DNA from: Candidatus Omnitrophota bacterium
Lineage (GTDB): Bacteria; Omnitrophota; Gorgyraeia; Zapsychrales; JANLHA01
DNA: 36,936 bases
Reading direction: 5' to 3'
NCBI GenBank assembly: GCA_023247795.1
Contig: JAHFFT010000007.1
Span: forward strand, 1-36,936
Each line of letters starts with the position of its first letter. Within the stretch, counting starts at the first letter, position 1. Positions 7,714 to 17,191 of the stretch are shown here, in pieces. Position numbers and translations under genes: made by a program. The notes under the pieces were generated by a model. The model ran no database searches. It saw only the letters and a program-made list of their open reading frames with translations, and had not been told where the DNA came from.

Positions 7714-9023
7714 TGAATAAAGGAGTTCACCTCTGGAATGAAGCCAAAAAAATTATCCCCGGGGGAAATCAGCTTTTGTCAAAAAGATCAGAAATGTTTT
7801 TGCCGGAAGGCTGGCCTTCCTATTATAAAAAAGCAAAAGGGGTTGCTGTCTGGGATTTGGATGACAGAAAACTGATTGATATGAGCATTATGGGGATTGG
7901 TACCTGTGTGCTTGGCTACGCGGACGACGCTGTTAACGCGGCAGTGAAAGAAGCTGTTGACGACGGCAATATGTGCACACTCAATTGTTACGAAGAAGTT
8001 GAATTGGCAAGGAAACTCATCCAATTGCATCCTTGGGCTGAAATGGCGCGTTTTGCCCGGACCGGAGGAGAGGCTTGCACCATTGCTGTGCGCATCGGCC
8101 GAGCAGCGGCCAAGAAAAATAAAGTGGCATTCTGTGGTTATCACGGCTGGTCAGATTGGTATTTGTCAGCAAATTTGCAAAGTGGAGAAAATCTCAATCA
8201 ACAGCTGCTTTCGGGTTTGAAGACATTGGGTGTTCCGGAGGAACTTAAGAATACGTCTTTCCCTTTTCATTATGGAAAGATAGAAGAGTTGGAGAAAATA
8301 TTTTCTGAGAATAAGGGTGAAGTTGGTGTTGTGATTATGGAGGTGCAGCGTCATCACGACGCTGATATCGAGTTTTTATCAAATGTCCGTAAACTAGCGG
8401 ATCGGCATCAATGTGTTCTCATTTATGATGAAGTCACATCCGGGTTTCGATTGAGAGCAGGGGGCATGCACGTTCTTTACGGTTTGGAGCCGGATATCGT
8501 TGTCTTAGGAAAGGCCATGGGCAACGGCTATCCCATTTCGGCAATTCTTGGGAAGGCCCGCGTTATGCAAGCAGCTCAAGAGACGTTTATCAGTAGCTCT
8601 TATTGGACGGAGAGGGTTGGTTTTGTGGCCGCCCTTGAGGTCATCAAAAAATTTGAGAATGAAAATGTCCACGGACATTTGAATACGTTGGGCCTGTATA
8701 CAAAAAAGAAATTACAAAATCTTTTTAAAGAAAAGCATTTGGATGTGGATGTTGTTGGGTTGCCCCCCATTCCCATCATGGTCATCAATGATCAAAACAG
8801 TTTGAAAATCAAAACGCTGATGACTCAAGAAATGCTTAAGAAAGGTTATCTGGCATCCAATCTCATTTTTCTTTCATTTGCTCACAATGTTGCGATTGTC
8901 GACGAATATATCAAAGCCTTTGGAGAAAGTTTGGACGTCATTGTCGAAGGTTTAAAAAATAATGATCTCGATCGCAGACTGGAGGGGCCGGTTTGTCATG
9001 CGGGGTTTCAAAGGTTGAATTGA
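7713..9023 (+). CDS. Class III aminotransferase, glutamate-1-semialdehyde 2,1-aminomutase-like
   Basis: RTGGEACTIAVRIGRAA; YDEVTSGFRL; PLP-lysine motif VLGKAMGNGYPISAILG. Overlaps pseC by 1 nt (TAATG). Confidence 0.9.
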   Translation: MNKGVHLWNEAKKIIPGGNQLLSKRSEMFLPEGWPSYYKKAKGVAVWDLDDRKLIDMSIMGIGTCVLGYADDAVNAAVKEAVDDGNMCTLNCYEEVELARKLIQLHPWAEMARFARTGGEACTIAVRIGRAAAKKNKVAFCGYHGWSDWYLSANLQSGENLNQQLLSGLKTLGVPEELKNTSFPFHYGKIEELEKIFSENKGEVGVVIMEVQRHHDADIEFLSNVRKLADRHQCVLIYDEVTSGFRLRAGGMHVLYGLEPDIVVLGKAMGNGYPISAILGKARVMQAAQETFISSSYWTERVGFVAALEVIKKFENENVHGHLNTLGLYTKKKLQNLFKEKHLDVDVVGLPPIPIMVINDQNSLKIKTLMTQEMLKKGYLASNLIFLSFAHNVAIVDEYIKAFGESLDVIVEGLKNNDLDRRLEGPVCHAGFQRLN

Positions 9024-9024
9024 G

Positions 9025-9957
9025 ATGATTTATCATCGGATGGGTCAGGGCGATATCAGGGTTTCTCGTATTGGGCTTGGTACGGCGCAATTTGGGATGG
9101 ATTATGGTTATCATAAAGCACTGGTTCAAAGTGAAGTCGATGCTGTTCTTGAAGGGTGTTTGCGGCATGGCATCAATTTCATTGATACAGCAAGAGAATA
9201 TGGTAACGCTGAGGAGCGGATTGGGGCGTTTTTAAGGGAAAATCCCCAGAATGATTTTGTCATTGCGACGAAAATCAGTCGTATTCTGCCGACCGTCGCT
9301 GATCAAAAGCAAAGATTGAAAGATTGGATCAAGAAATCAGTCGACACCTCTTTGCAGGCCTTAAGTGTTGATCATATCGCCGTATTGCAGCTGCACCAAT
9401 GTGATGAATATGTTCTTAATAAACAATATTTTTGGGAGAGCATTGAGGAATTGAAGGATCAAGGCCTGATTGCCCATTTTGGTGTTTCAATTTATGAAAT
9501 TGCAGAAGCAAAGCGTCTCATTGAGAACTATCGACAAGGTCTTGATATGATTCAAATCCCTTACAATATTTTCGACCAAAGATTTGACGCTTTTTTACCT
9601 CAAATTGCTGCGAGCGGTGTTGAGGTGATGAGTCGATCTGTTTTTTTAAAAGGGGTCATTCCCGTCGGAAATGAAAAAATACCGGAAGAAATCAAAAGGA
9701 TTATTCCCAGCAAGTCGAAGCTGAATGAGTTGGCAAAAAAGGCATCCATGAGCAGCGAGGAATACGCGTTATTGTTCTCGGTGCTCAATCGATGGATTTG
9801 TTCAACGGTGATTGGCATCTGTTCTGTTCCAGAGTTGGAGTTAAATATGAAAGTCTTTGAATATCTACGGAAAGGGACGCAGTGGGAGGCGGATATGCGT
9901 ACTTTAGCTGTGGAAGATGAGTTTTTGATTGATCCTCGACGGTGGGCATCCATATGA
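9025..9957 (+). CDS. Aldo/keto reductase
   Basis: IGLGTAQFGMDYGYHK...GINFIDTAREYGNAEERIGAFL...HFGVSIYE...IQIPYNIFDQRF. Confidence 0.92.
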   Translation: MIYHRMGQGDIRVSRIGLGTAQFGMDYGYHKALVQSEVDAVLEGCLRHGINFIDTAREYGNAEERIGAFLRENPQNDFVIATKISRILPTVADQKQRLKDWIKKSVDTSLQALSVDHIAVLQLHQCDEYVLNKQYFWESIEELKDQGLIAHFGVSIYEIAEAKRLIENYRQGLDMIQIPYNIFDQRFDAFLPQIAASGVEVMSRSVFLKGVIPVGNEKIPEEIKRIIPSKSKLNELAKKASMSSEEYALLFSVLNRWICSTVIGICSVPELELNMKVFEYLRKGTQWEADMRTLAVEDEFLIDPRRWASI

Positions 9958-10736
9958 TATTAGCCATTGTCCAAGCAAGAATGGGGTCGAACCGGCTGCC
10001 GGGGAAGGTTATGAAGGAGGTCCTTGGTAAACCGCTGATTGGATACTTATTTGAGCGGCTCCAATTATCAAAAAGGATTGATAAAATCATCATGGCCTCT
10101 GTTAAGGATCCTTACAACGATGCCTTGTGCCGGTATGTCAAAAGTTTGGGGGTTGATGTGTTCCGGGGTTCAGAAGATGATGTTTTAGAGCGATGTCATT
10201 TGGCGGCAAAACCATATCATCCCAAATATGTTGTTAGGATCACCGGAGACTGCATGTTGATTGATCCACAAATTTGTGATCAATTGTTTGAGGCATTTTT
10301 AAGAGAGGATGTGGACTACGCAACGTTGAGCCCTTCTTACGCGGAAGGGGCGGATTGCGAAATTTTTACATTTGAGGCCTTGGAAGAGGCCACTCAGAAG
10401 GCGGTTATGAAATCCGAACGAGAACATGTCACGTTATATTTCAGTAATCATCCGGACCGGTTTAAGAAATATCTATTACCCAACACCTGTGATGACAGTA
10501 AATACCGATTTACAGTTGATGAGCCGGAAGATTATCTCGTCGTTAAATCCGTTATCGAAGAGCTTTATCAAGGAAAATCAAAGGCCTTCACTTATGCCGA
10601 GATCAAGGAATTTTTTGATACACATTCCTTCACGCGGCAATTGAACGCGCATGTGATAAGGAATGAGGGTTTGAGCATTTCATTGAAGAATGATTGTGTT
10701 GTTAAAGACATGGGAAAAGATTCCAATGAAAAATAA
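9954..10736 (+). CDS. pseF: Cytidylyltransferase (PseF/SpsF-like)
   Basis: AIVQARMGSNRLPGKVMKEVLGKPLIGYLFERL; RITGDCMLIDPQI. Sits between pseC and pseG. Start 9954 overlaps the previous stop (ATGA). Confidence 0.8.
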   Translation: MILAIVQARMGSNRLPGKVMKEVLGKPLIGYLFERLQLSKRIDKIIMASVKDPYNDALCRYVKSLGVDVFRGSEDDVLERCHLAAKPYHPKYVVRITGDCMLIDPQICDQLFEAFLREDVDYATLSPSYAEGADCEIFTFEALEEATQKAVMKSEREHVTLYFSNHPDRFKKYLLPNTCDDSKYRFTVDEPEDYLVVKSVIEELYQGKSKAFTYAEIKEFFDTHSFTRQLNAHVIRNEGLSISLKNDCVVKDMGKDSNEK

Positions 10737-10755
10737 TACAGGAGGAGGCCAAAGT

Positions 10756-11325
10756 ATGAATAGAGCATTTCTCATCGGTAGGGAGATCTATTTAAGGCCT
10801 ATGGAAATTTCTGATTTGGATGGTGAGTATTTGCAGTGGGTTAATGATCCCGAAGTCAGGGAGTCTTTGCATACGTTAAGGTTTCCGACAACAAGAAGTC
10901 AATTGATGGAATATATTGAAAGACAAAATCGGGACGTCTCTATCATTTTCTTAGCTGTGGTTCATAAAAAGACTGGTAAGCATATTGGTAATGTTAAAAT
11001 TGGTCCGATTGAATGGGTGGATCGGCGCGCTGAATATGGTCGTTTGATTGGGGATAAAGATTGCCGGGGGAAAGGAATAGGGACCGAAATGGTGGCATTG
11101 ATCCTCGAATATGGTTTTCTGATGTTGAATCTTCATAAAATGAGCACATCCGCTATGGCTAACAACATCGCTTCCATTCGGTCTAATGAAAAGAACGGTC
11201 TCATGAGATCGGGGCTGCGTAAGGAACATCGATACTACAAGGGTCAGTATGTAGACGTGGTTGAAATGGGAATATTGAAGAAAGACTATCTCAAGTCAAA
11301 AATCGAAAAGAAAAAGAATAAGTAG
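10756..11325 (+). CDS. GNAT N-acetyltransferase (RimJ/RimL-like), paralog 1
   Basis: FLIGREIYLRPMEISDLDGEYLQWVNDPEVRESL; GNVKIGPIEW; CRGKGIGTEMVALI. RBS aggaggcc precedes the ATG at 10756. Confidence 0.88.
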   Translation: MNRAFLIGREIYLRPMEISDLDGEYLQWVNDPEVRESLHTLRFPTTRSQLMEYIERQNRDVSIIFLAVVHKKTGKHIGNVKIGPIEWVDRRAEYGRLIGDKDCRGKGIGTEMVALILEYGFLMLNLHKMSTSAMANNIASIRSNEKNGLMRSGLRKEHRYYKGQYVDVVEMGILKKDYLKSKIEKKKNK

Positions 11326-11357
11326 AGAATAATGGATCACATGATTGTAGAAAGTGA

Positions 11358-12407
11358 ATGGAAAATATTATTATAAGAGCAGATGGGTCCTCTCAAATGG
11401 GCTCAGGACATGTTATGCGCTCCATGGCGTTAGCACAGCAATTGATTTGTGCAGGGCATCAAATTCATTTTATTACGAATGTGCAAGGCGAGTTCTTGCA
11501 ACGGCTAAAGGAAGAGAAGGTTTTTGTTTATCCGTCTTTCAATGGTGTGAAGTGGGAGGAGGAAAAAGATTTAGATTGGGTTAAGGAAATTGCAAAAGAC
11601 TGGGGTGTTAATTGGATTATTACCGATGGTTATCATTTTGAAACACACTATCAGGCAAGTCTCAAGAGAGCGGATTTGAAAGTCATGTGTATTGATGATA
11701 TTGCCGCATGTCATTATGTGGCCGATATTGTTTTAAATCAAAATATTTCGGCTGATGAGCAAATGTATACTAAAGAAGACTATACCAAGTTGTTACTTGG
11801 CCCAGAATACAGTTTGATCCGTTCTGATATTTTGGAAGCTGCGCAGGACTATCAACGTAAAATAGCGGATGATGTTAAGAACGTGCTGATCAGTATGGGA
11901 GGAGCAGATCCAGAAAATATGACACTTTTGGTTCTCAAGGTTCTGGAATCCATGAAGTTAGAAGGTCTGAAAATTAATGTTTTGGTGGGAATGTTTAATC
12001 CGCATTATCAAGTTTTGTTAGATGCCTGTAAAAATAAAAATGTTGAAATGATCCGCAACGCCAGGAGTGAGCTGCCAGAGCTTATGAAACAATGTGATGT
12101 CGCCATAACGGCCGGTGGAAGTGCTCTCTGGGAGTTCGCGTTGTTTTCAACACCGCTTTTAACCACAGTTATTGCCGAAAATCAAAGACTGTTGGTCAAG
12201 AAGATGGCGGATATTGGCGCTGTTGAGAGTCTAGGTGATAAGAAAGAAATCGTGGATATGAATTTAACAGTTAAAAAAATACAACAGGTGTTTCAATCTC
12301 GCGTGAAACGCGAACAATTGGCTTTTAATATTCATCGGCTCGTTTTGAAACGTAAAATCCGTGACATCATTGATGTGATAGAGGGAAACTTGTGCATTGG
12401 GGTTTAA
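11358..12407 (+). CDS. pseG: UDP-2,4-diacetamido-2,4,6-trideoxy-beta-L-altropyranose hydrolase, PseG
   Basis: IIIRADGSSQMGSGHVMRSMALAQQL; LLGPEYSLIR; NVLISMGGADPENMT; ITAGGSALWEFALF. Confidence 0.95.
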   Translation: MENIIIRADGSSQMGSGHVMRSMALAQQLICAGHQIHFITNVQGEFLQRLKEEKVFVYPSFNGVKWEEEKDLDWVKEIAKDWGVNWIITDGYHFETHYQASLKRADLKVMCIDDIAACHYVADIVLNQNISADEQMYTKEDYTKLLLGPEYSLIRSDILEAAQDYQRKIADDVKNVLISMGGADPENMTLLVLKVLESMKLEGLKINVLVGMFNPHYQVLLDACKNKNVEMIRNARSELPELMKQCDVAITAGGSALWEFALFSTPLLTTVIAENQRLLVKKMADIGAVESLGDKKEIVDMNLTVKKIQQVFQSRVKREQLAFNIHRLVLKRKIRDIIDVIEGNLCIGV

Positions 12408-12868
12408 GACTAAGAGAAGCGCAGTTAGATGACTGCGAATTATTTTTTGAATGGGTTAATGATCTGGAAGTGCGTAAGAACGCATTAAATTCTAAAAATA
12501 TTTATTGGAACGAACATAAGTCGTGGTTTGAGAAAGCTATGAGTTCTTTGAGTTCCGTTAAGTTGTTTGTTGGAATTGATGAAAATGATGAGGCGGTTGG
12601 GCAGATTCGATTTGAGAAAGATGGTGTCAAAGCTGTTATTGATATCTCGGTTGATTCTCGTTTTCGACAACAAGGTTTGGGGAAGCAATTGCTTGAGCAA
12701 GGAATTAAACGAATCGAAGAATTTTGGCAAGACGTTTCGTTTATTGAAGCTGTAGTGAAAATAGGAAACGCTTCTTCCCAACGATTATTTGAGGCAGGTG
12801 GATTTAAAAAAAGTCCTGATAAAAATGCTAATGGTTTTCATAGATTTGCATTGAAGTTAAGAAGGTAA
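12392..12868 (+). CDS. pseH: UDP-4-amino-4,6-dideoxy-N-acetyl-beta-L-altrosamine N-acetyltransferase, PseH-like GNAT (GTG start)
   Basis: LRLREAQLDDCELFFEWVNDLEVRKNALNSKNIYWNEHKSWFE; FRQQGLGKQLLEQGI. Between pseG and pseI; GTG start at 12392 overlaps pseG. Confidence 0.88.
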   Translation: MHWGLRLREAQLDDCELFFEWVNDLEVRKNALNSKNIYWNEHKSWFEKAMSSLSSVKLFVGIDENDEAVGQIRFEKDGVKAVIDISVDSRFRQQGLGKQLLEQGIKRIEEFWQDVSFIEAVVKIGNASSQRLFEAGGFKKSPDKNANGFHRFALKLRR

Positions 12869-12873
12869 AGACT

Positions 12874-13944
12874 ATGAAAGATATAAAGATTAATGATTTT
12901 ACGGTAGGTCGAGAGTATAAGCCGTTTGTTATTGCGGAAATGTCTGGAAATCATAATCATTCTTTGTCTCGTGCCCTTGAGATAGTGGATAAGGCAGCGG
13001 AATGTGGTTGTCATGCGCTTAAGATTCAAACATATCGAGCGGATACGATTACGATCGATGTGAAGCGAGATGAATTTTTTATTGAAGATAAAACAAGCCT
13101 TTGGAAGGGCCAGTATTTGTATGAACTCTACGAGAAGGCTTTTACTCCTTGGGAGTGGCATAAGCCAATATTTGACCGTTGTCAAAAAAAAGGGTTAATT
13201 GCCTTCAGTTCACCTTTTGATGAAACAGCAGTTGACTTTTTAGAAGAACTCGATGTTCCAGTTTATAAGATTGCGTCTTTTGAGAATAACCATTTGCCGC
13301 TTATTAAAAAAGTGGCGGCCCTTGGCAAACCCATCATGATGTCAACTGGAATGGCAACGATTGAAGAATTGCATGAGTCGTTATCAATAGCCAGAGAGGC
13401 AGGATGTGAGAACATTATTTTATTGAAATGCACCAGTGCTTATCCGAGTGAACCAAAAGATGCTAATCTATTGACTTTGCCTGATCTACAAGATCGGTTC
13501 AATTGCCAGGTTGGGCTTTCCGACCATACCTTAGGCATCGGTGTTGCGATTGCAAGTATTGCTTTAGGAGCCAGAGTCGTTGAGAAGCATTTTACTTTAG
13601 ATCGAAGTGCGGGCGGAGTTGATGCCGCGTTTTCTATGGAACCAGATGAGATGAAGGCTTTGGTTGAAGAAACACAAAGAGCTTTTTTGGCTTTGGGTTC
13701 AGTCAATTATGATCCAACTGAGAATGAAAAGAAAAATATGCGTTTTCGAAGGTCAATATTTGTGACCAAAGATATTAATAAAGGTGAAACATTGAGTCGG
13801 GAGAACATCAAAGTGATACGGCCGGGAGATGGTTTGGCTCCACGGTATTTTGAACAAGTCTTAGGGAAAAAAGCGAGTGCTGATATTATTAAGGGAACAC
13901 CGTTAAATTGGGCGCTTGTTTTAGAAAAGGACGCAAAATCATGA
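12874..13944 (+). CDS. pseI: Pseudaminic acid synthase, PseI (NeuB family with SAF domain)
   Basis: PFVIAEMSGNHNHSLSRALEIVDKAAECGCHALKIQTY; LSDHTLGIGVAIASIALGARVVEKHFTLDRSAGGVDAAFSMEPDEM; C-terminal SAF/AFP-like domain. Confidence 0.96.
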   Translation: MKDIKINDFTVGREYKPFVIAEMSGNHNHSLSRALEIVDKAAECGCHALKIQTYRADTITIDVKRDEFFIEDKTSLWKGQYLYELYEKAFTPWEWHKPIFDRCQKKGLIAFSSPFDETAVDFLEELDVPVYKIASFENNHLPLIKKVAALGKPIMMSTGMATIEELHESLSIAREAGCENIILLKCTSAYPSEPKDANLLTLPDLQDRFNCQVGLSDHTLGIGVAIASIALGARVVEKHFTLDRSAGGVDAAFSMEPDEMKALVEETQRAFLALGSVNYDPTENEKKNMRFRRSIFVTKDINKGETLSRENIKVIRPGDGLAPRYFEQVLGKKASADIIKGTPLNWALVLEKDAKS

Positions 13945-14723
13945 TAAAAGAGCGTGCGATTAACACCGATAAATTAGAAATGCGTCTTCAGGGTAACAGA
14001 AGAGTGCAGAAGTTAAACTTGGGGGAATGGATTTTTTCTCGCGTTGATGTCATGAAGGGGAGCCAAGTGTTAGAGCTTTGTTGTGGTAACGGTCATCAAT
14101 CGGTCATCTTCGATCAATTGTTGGGCAATGATGGCGAATTATTCATGGTGGATGCATCAACACAAGCCATTGATGAGGTTAAATCAAAGTTAGGAATAAA
14201 GAAGCGTTATTATTATTGTCAGTCATTAGATCATCTTTGTGAAAAGACCTTTGGTGAAGGTCAACGGTTCGATTTAATTTTTTGTGCTTATGGATTGTAT
14301 TATGCTGAGGAACCTGAAAGGCTTCTAAATTTATTGTGTCTGCTATTGAAACAAGAAGGAAGGATCGTGATTGTTGGGCCTTATGGCGAAAATAATGGAG
14401 AACTTTTTCGGTTGTTAGAAGGCCAAAGAGTTCAATTATCCCAGTCGGTCATTTCATCTTCAAGGTCCTTTATGCCAGATGTGGTTGCGAATTTTGCAAG
14501 AAAGTCATTTGCAGAGGTCGATATCCAGACAATAAAGAATGAGCAAATTTGGCCTGATCGAGAGGGCATTTTGGATTACTGGAAGAATACCACATTTTAT
14601 GATGAAAAAAGAATGGGTGACGTCAAGGCCGCGTTTGCAGAAATTTTTAACCAGGCAGGACAATTTGTTGTGACCAAGCATATCATGTTGATAAAAATGT
14701 CGAAGTATAGGAGGAAAGTATGA
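13941..14723 (+). CDS. Class I SAM-dependent methyltransferase
   Basis: VLELCCGNGHQSVIFDQLLGNDGELFMVDAS; start ATG at 13941 overlaps the pseI stop (ATGA). Confidence 0.82.
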   Translation: MIKERAINTDKLEMRLQGNRRVQKLNLGEWIFSRVDVMKGSQVLELCCGNGHQSVIFDQLLGNDGELFMVDASTQAIDEVKSKLGIKKRYYYCQSLDHLCEKTFGEGQRFDLIFCAYGLYYAEEPERLLNLLCLLLKQEGRIVIVGPYGENNGELFRLLEGQRVQLSQSVISSSRSFMPDVVANFARKSFAEVDIQTIKNEQIWPDREGILDYWKNTTFYDEKRMGDVKAAFAEIFNQAGQFVVTKHIMLIKMSKYRRKV

Positions 14724-15409
14724 ACGGAAAGAATGTTTTGATTATTGCGGCTCACCCTGACGATGAACTGTTGGGCTGCGCTGGGACAGTGCATAAATTA
14801 ATTAAGAATGGGAGCAAAGCAACATCCTTGATTTTGGGAGAGGGTATGAAATCCCGAGGGAACATTGAAGAATCGATGTTGAAAGGTTTGCGCGCGGATA
14901 CCGTGATGGCAAATAAAGAAATAGGAATTACAAAGGTCCATTTTGAACAATTGCCCGACAATCAATTTGATTCGCTGCCATTGCTAGAAGTGGTTAAGGT
15001 TGTTGAGAAATATGTGGATGAGATTAAGCCAGACATCATTTTTACCCACTTTGGCGGGGATTTGAATATTGATCATCGTATGACATTTGAAGCTGTGCTC
15101 ACGGCTTGTCGACCACAACCAGGATTTCATCATCCGGAGATTTATTGTTTTGAAGTGCCATCGGCAACGGATTATCATGAAATTGGCCAATGCAATGCGT
15201 TCGTGCCAAATGTGCATGTTGATATTGAAGATGAAATTAATGTTAAGATCAAAGCCTTAGCCCATTACCAGACCGAAATGCGGCCGTTCCCGCATAGTCG
15301 CTCGTTGGAGGGAATTAAGATTTTGGCTCAGGCTCGAGGAGTTCGCGTTGGATGTGCTTACGTAGAAGCATTTGTGTTAGTAAGAAAAATAATACGCAAT
15401 AGGGATTAA
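14720..15409 (+). CDS. PIG-L/LmbE family deacetylase
   Basis: VLIIAAHPDDELLGCAGTVHKL (AHPDDE motif); FTHFGGDLNIDHRMTFEAV. Confidence 0.93.
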   Translation: MNGKNVLIIAAHPDDELLGCAGTVHKLIKNGSKATSLILGEGMKSRGNIEESMLKGLRADTVMANKEIGITKVHFEQLPDNQFDSLPLLEVVKVVEKYVDEIKPDIIFTHFGGDLNIDHRMTFEAVLTACRPQPGFHHPEIYCFEVPSATDYHEIGQCNAFVPNVHVDIEDEINVKIKALAHYQTEMRPFPHSRSLEGIKILAQARGVRVGCAYVEAFVLVRKIIRNRD

Positions 15410-15425
15410 ATAAGAGGAAAAGCTT

Positions 15426-16559
15426 ATGAAACTTTGTTCTAAATGTGTAACACCAGAAACGCATGAGACAATTTCTTTCGATGGAGAAGGCGTGTGTAAT
15501 GTCTGCCGACAGATTGAGTATAAACAGGAACGCGTGGACTGGACAGCTAAGCGCCAGGAATTTGAAAAACTCATCGATAAATATCGCCATCAGGGTCAAT
15601 ATGATTGTATTGTCCCATTCAGCGGAGGAAAAGACAGCACGTATACTTTGTATGCTCTGGTCAAAGAATTCAACTTAAAACCATTGGTCGTTTCTTTCGA
15701 TCATGGATTCTTCCGGCCAAACGTGTTGGCTAACACCGAACGGACCATGAATAAGCTGGGCTGTGATTACCTCAAATTCAAGGCCAACCCTTCGGTGGTT
15801 AAGAAAGTCATGGTCGAGGCGATGATCCGTAAAGGGGATTTTTGCTGGCATTGTCATACGGGAATTTTTGCTTACCCGATGCAGATCGCGGTCAAATTTA
15901 AGATCCCGCTCGTTATTTGGGGAGAACCCAGTGCCGAATATACGGCTTATTACAGCTATGAACACGCCGAGGAAGTGGATGAAAAACGGTTTAATCGCTG
16001 GGTGAATTTGGGCATTACCGCCGAAGATATGGTTGGGATGCTGGATGGAACGGTCACCATGCGTGATTTAGAACCGTTTCGATATCCGGCATTAAAAGAA
16101 CTTCGCGCCATCCATTGCTGCTCGGTTTGTTTGGGGAGTTTTATTTCATGGGATGTTAAAAATCAGGTTGAGCTTATCAATAAGGAATTGGGATGGCAGG
16201 GCGATCAGGTTGAGGGTGTAGGAGACGGATATACCTATGAAAAAATTGAATGCGCCTTTCAGGGTATCCGGGATTATTGCAAATATATTAAAAGAGGGTT
16301 TGCGCGCGTGACGCATCTCACGAGCATTGATATCCGCAACGGACGCCTTAATCGCAACAAAGCAGTAGAACTTGTCAAACAATTTGAAGGGAAGCGACCG
16401 GCGAGCCTGGATATTTTTTTAAAATACGTTGGGCTGACTGAAGAGGAATTCAACGAGATCATCATTAAACATCAGATCAGTCCTTATCAGCATGATTTTT
16501 CTAAAACCAAAGCGGGAGAACCTTTGCCAGACATGAATCAATGGCATTTGGTGGATTGA
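15426..16559 (+). CDS. N-acetyl sugar amidotransferase (WbuX/WbpG/PseA type)
   Basis: Two N-terminal CxxC motifs (LCSKCVTPETHETISFDGEGVCNVCR); PP-loop VPFSGGKDSTYTLYAL; followed directly by hisH- and hisF-type genes. Confidence 0.93.
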   Translation: MKLCSKCVTPETHETISFDGEGVCNVCRQIEYKQERVDWTAKRQEFEKLIDKYRHQGQYDCIVPFSGGKDSTYTLYALVKEFNLKPLVVSFDHGFFRPNVLANTERTMNKLGCDYLKFKANPSVVKKVMVEAMIRKGDFCWHCHTGIFAYPMQIAVKFKIPLVIWGEPSAEYTAYYSYEHAEEVDEKRFNRWVNLGITAEDMVGMLDGTVTMRDLEPFRYPALKELRAIHCCSVCLGSFISWDVKNQVELINKELGWQGDQVEGVGDGYTYEKIECAFQGIRDYCKYIKRGFARVTHLTSIDIRNGRLNRNKAVELVKQFEGKRPASLDIFLKYVGLTEEEFNEIIIKHQISPYQHDFSKTKAGEPLPDMNQWHLVD

Positions 16560-16561
16560 GC

Positions 16562-17191
16562 ATGATTGTTATCATTGATTATCACATGGGAAATTTACGA
16601 TCCGTTGAAAAGGCGGTCGAATGGGTAGGCGGTGAGGTCATTGTATCCAATGACGTCGATGTGATTGAAGAGGCTGATAAGATCATTCTGCCGGGGGTCG
16701 GTGCGTTTCCTAATGGGATGAAAAATCTTATGGAATTGGGATTGGTTGATGTCCTTAAAAAACAAATTTTAGTTCATCACAAGCCTTTTTTAGGGATCTG
16801 TTTAGGCATGCAGTTGTTGGCTAAAAAAAGTTATGAATTTGGCGAATGCATTGGCTTGGGTTTGATCGATGCTGAGGTTGTCAAATTTTCATTTGCAGAC
16901 CAGAGTTTAAGGGTTCCGCATGTGGGGTGGAGCGATATATGTGTCCTTAAGGAAAGTCCGTTTCTGGACGGTATTCAGACCGGTGATGATTTTTATTTCG
17001 TCCACAGTTATCATATGAAAAATAATAATCCCAAAGATGTTGTGGCAACGTGCCGCTATGGATTTGAATTTACGGCCGCCATTCAAAAAGACAATATGTT
17101 TGCCACACAATTCCATCCGGAGAAAAGCCAGGAGAAGGGATTGCGTCTTTTGTCGCAATTTGTGATGTTGGGGAGTAAGGTCAATGCTTAA
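16562..17191 (+). CDS. hisH: HisH-type glutamine amidotransferase subunit (WbuY-like)
   Basis: IIDYHMGNLRSV; catalytic GICLGMQLL (Cys) and QFHPEKSQ (His/Glu) retained. Confidence 0.93.
   Translation: MIVIIDYHMGNLRSVEKAVEWVGGEVIVSNDVDVIEEADKIILPGVGAFPNGMKNLMELGLVDVLKKQILVHHKPFLGICLGMQLLAKKSYEFGECIGLGLIDAEVVKFSFADQSLRVPHVGWSDICVLKESPFLDGIQTGDDFYFVHSYHMKNNNPKDVVATCRYGFEFTAAIQKDNMFATQFHPEKSQEKGLRLLSQFVMLGSKVNA

Noticed and set aside
11354-11584. Overlapping + strand 76-aa ORF in the pseG region
   Set aside because: Alternative frame over the strongly supported pseG coding sequence with no independent support.
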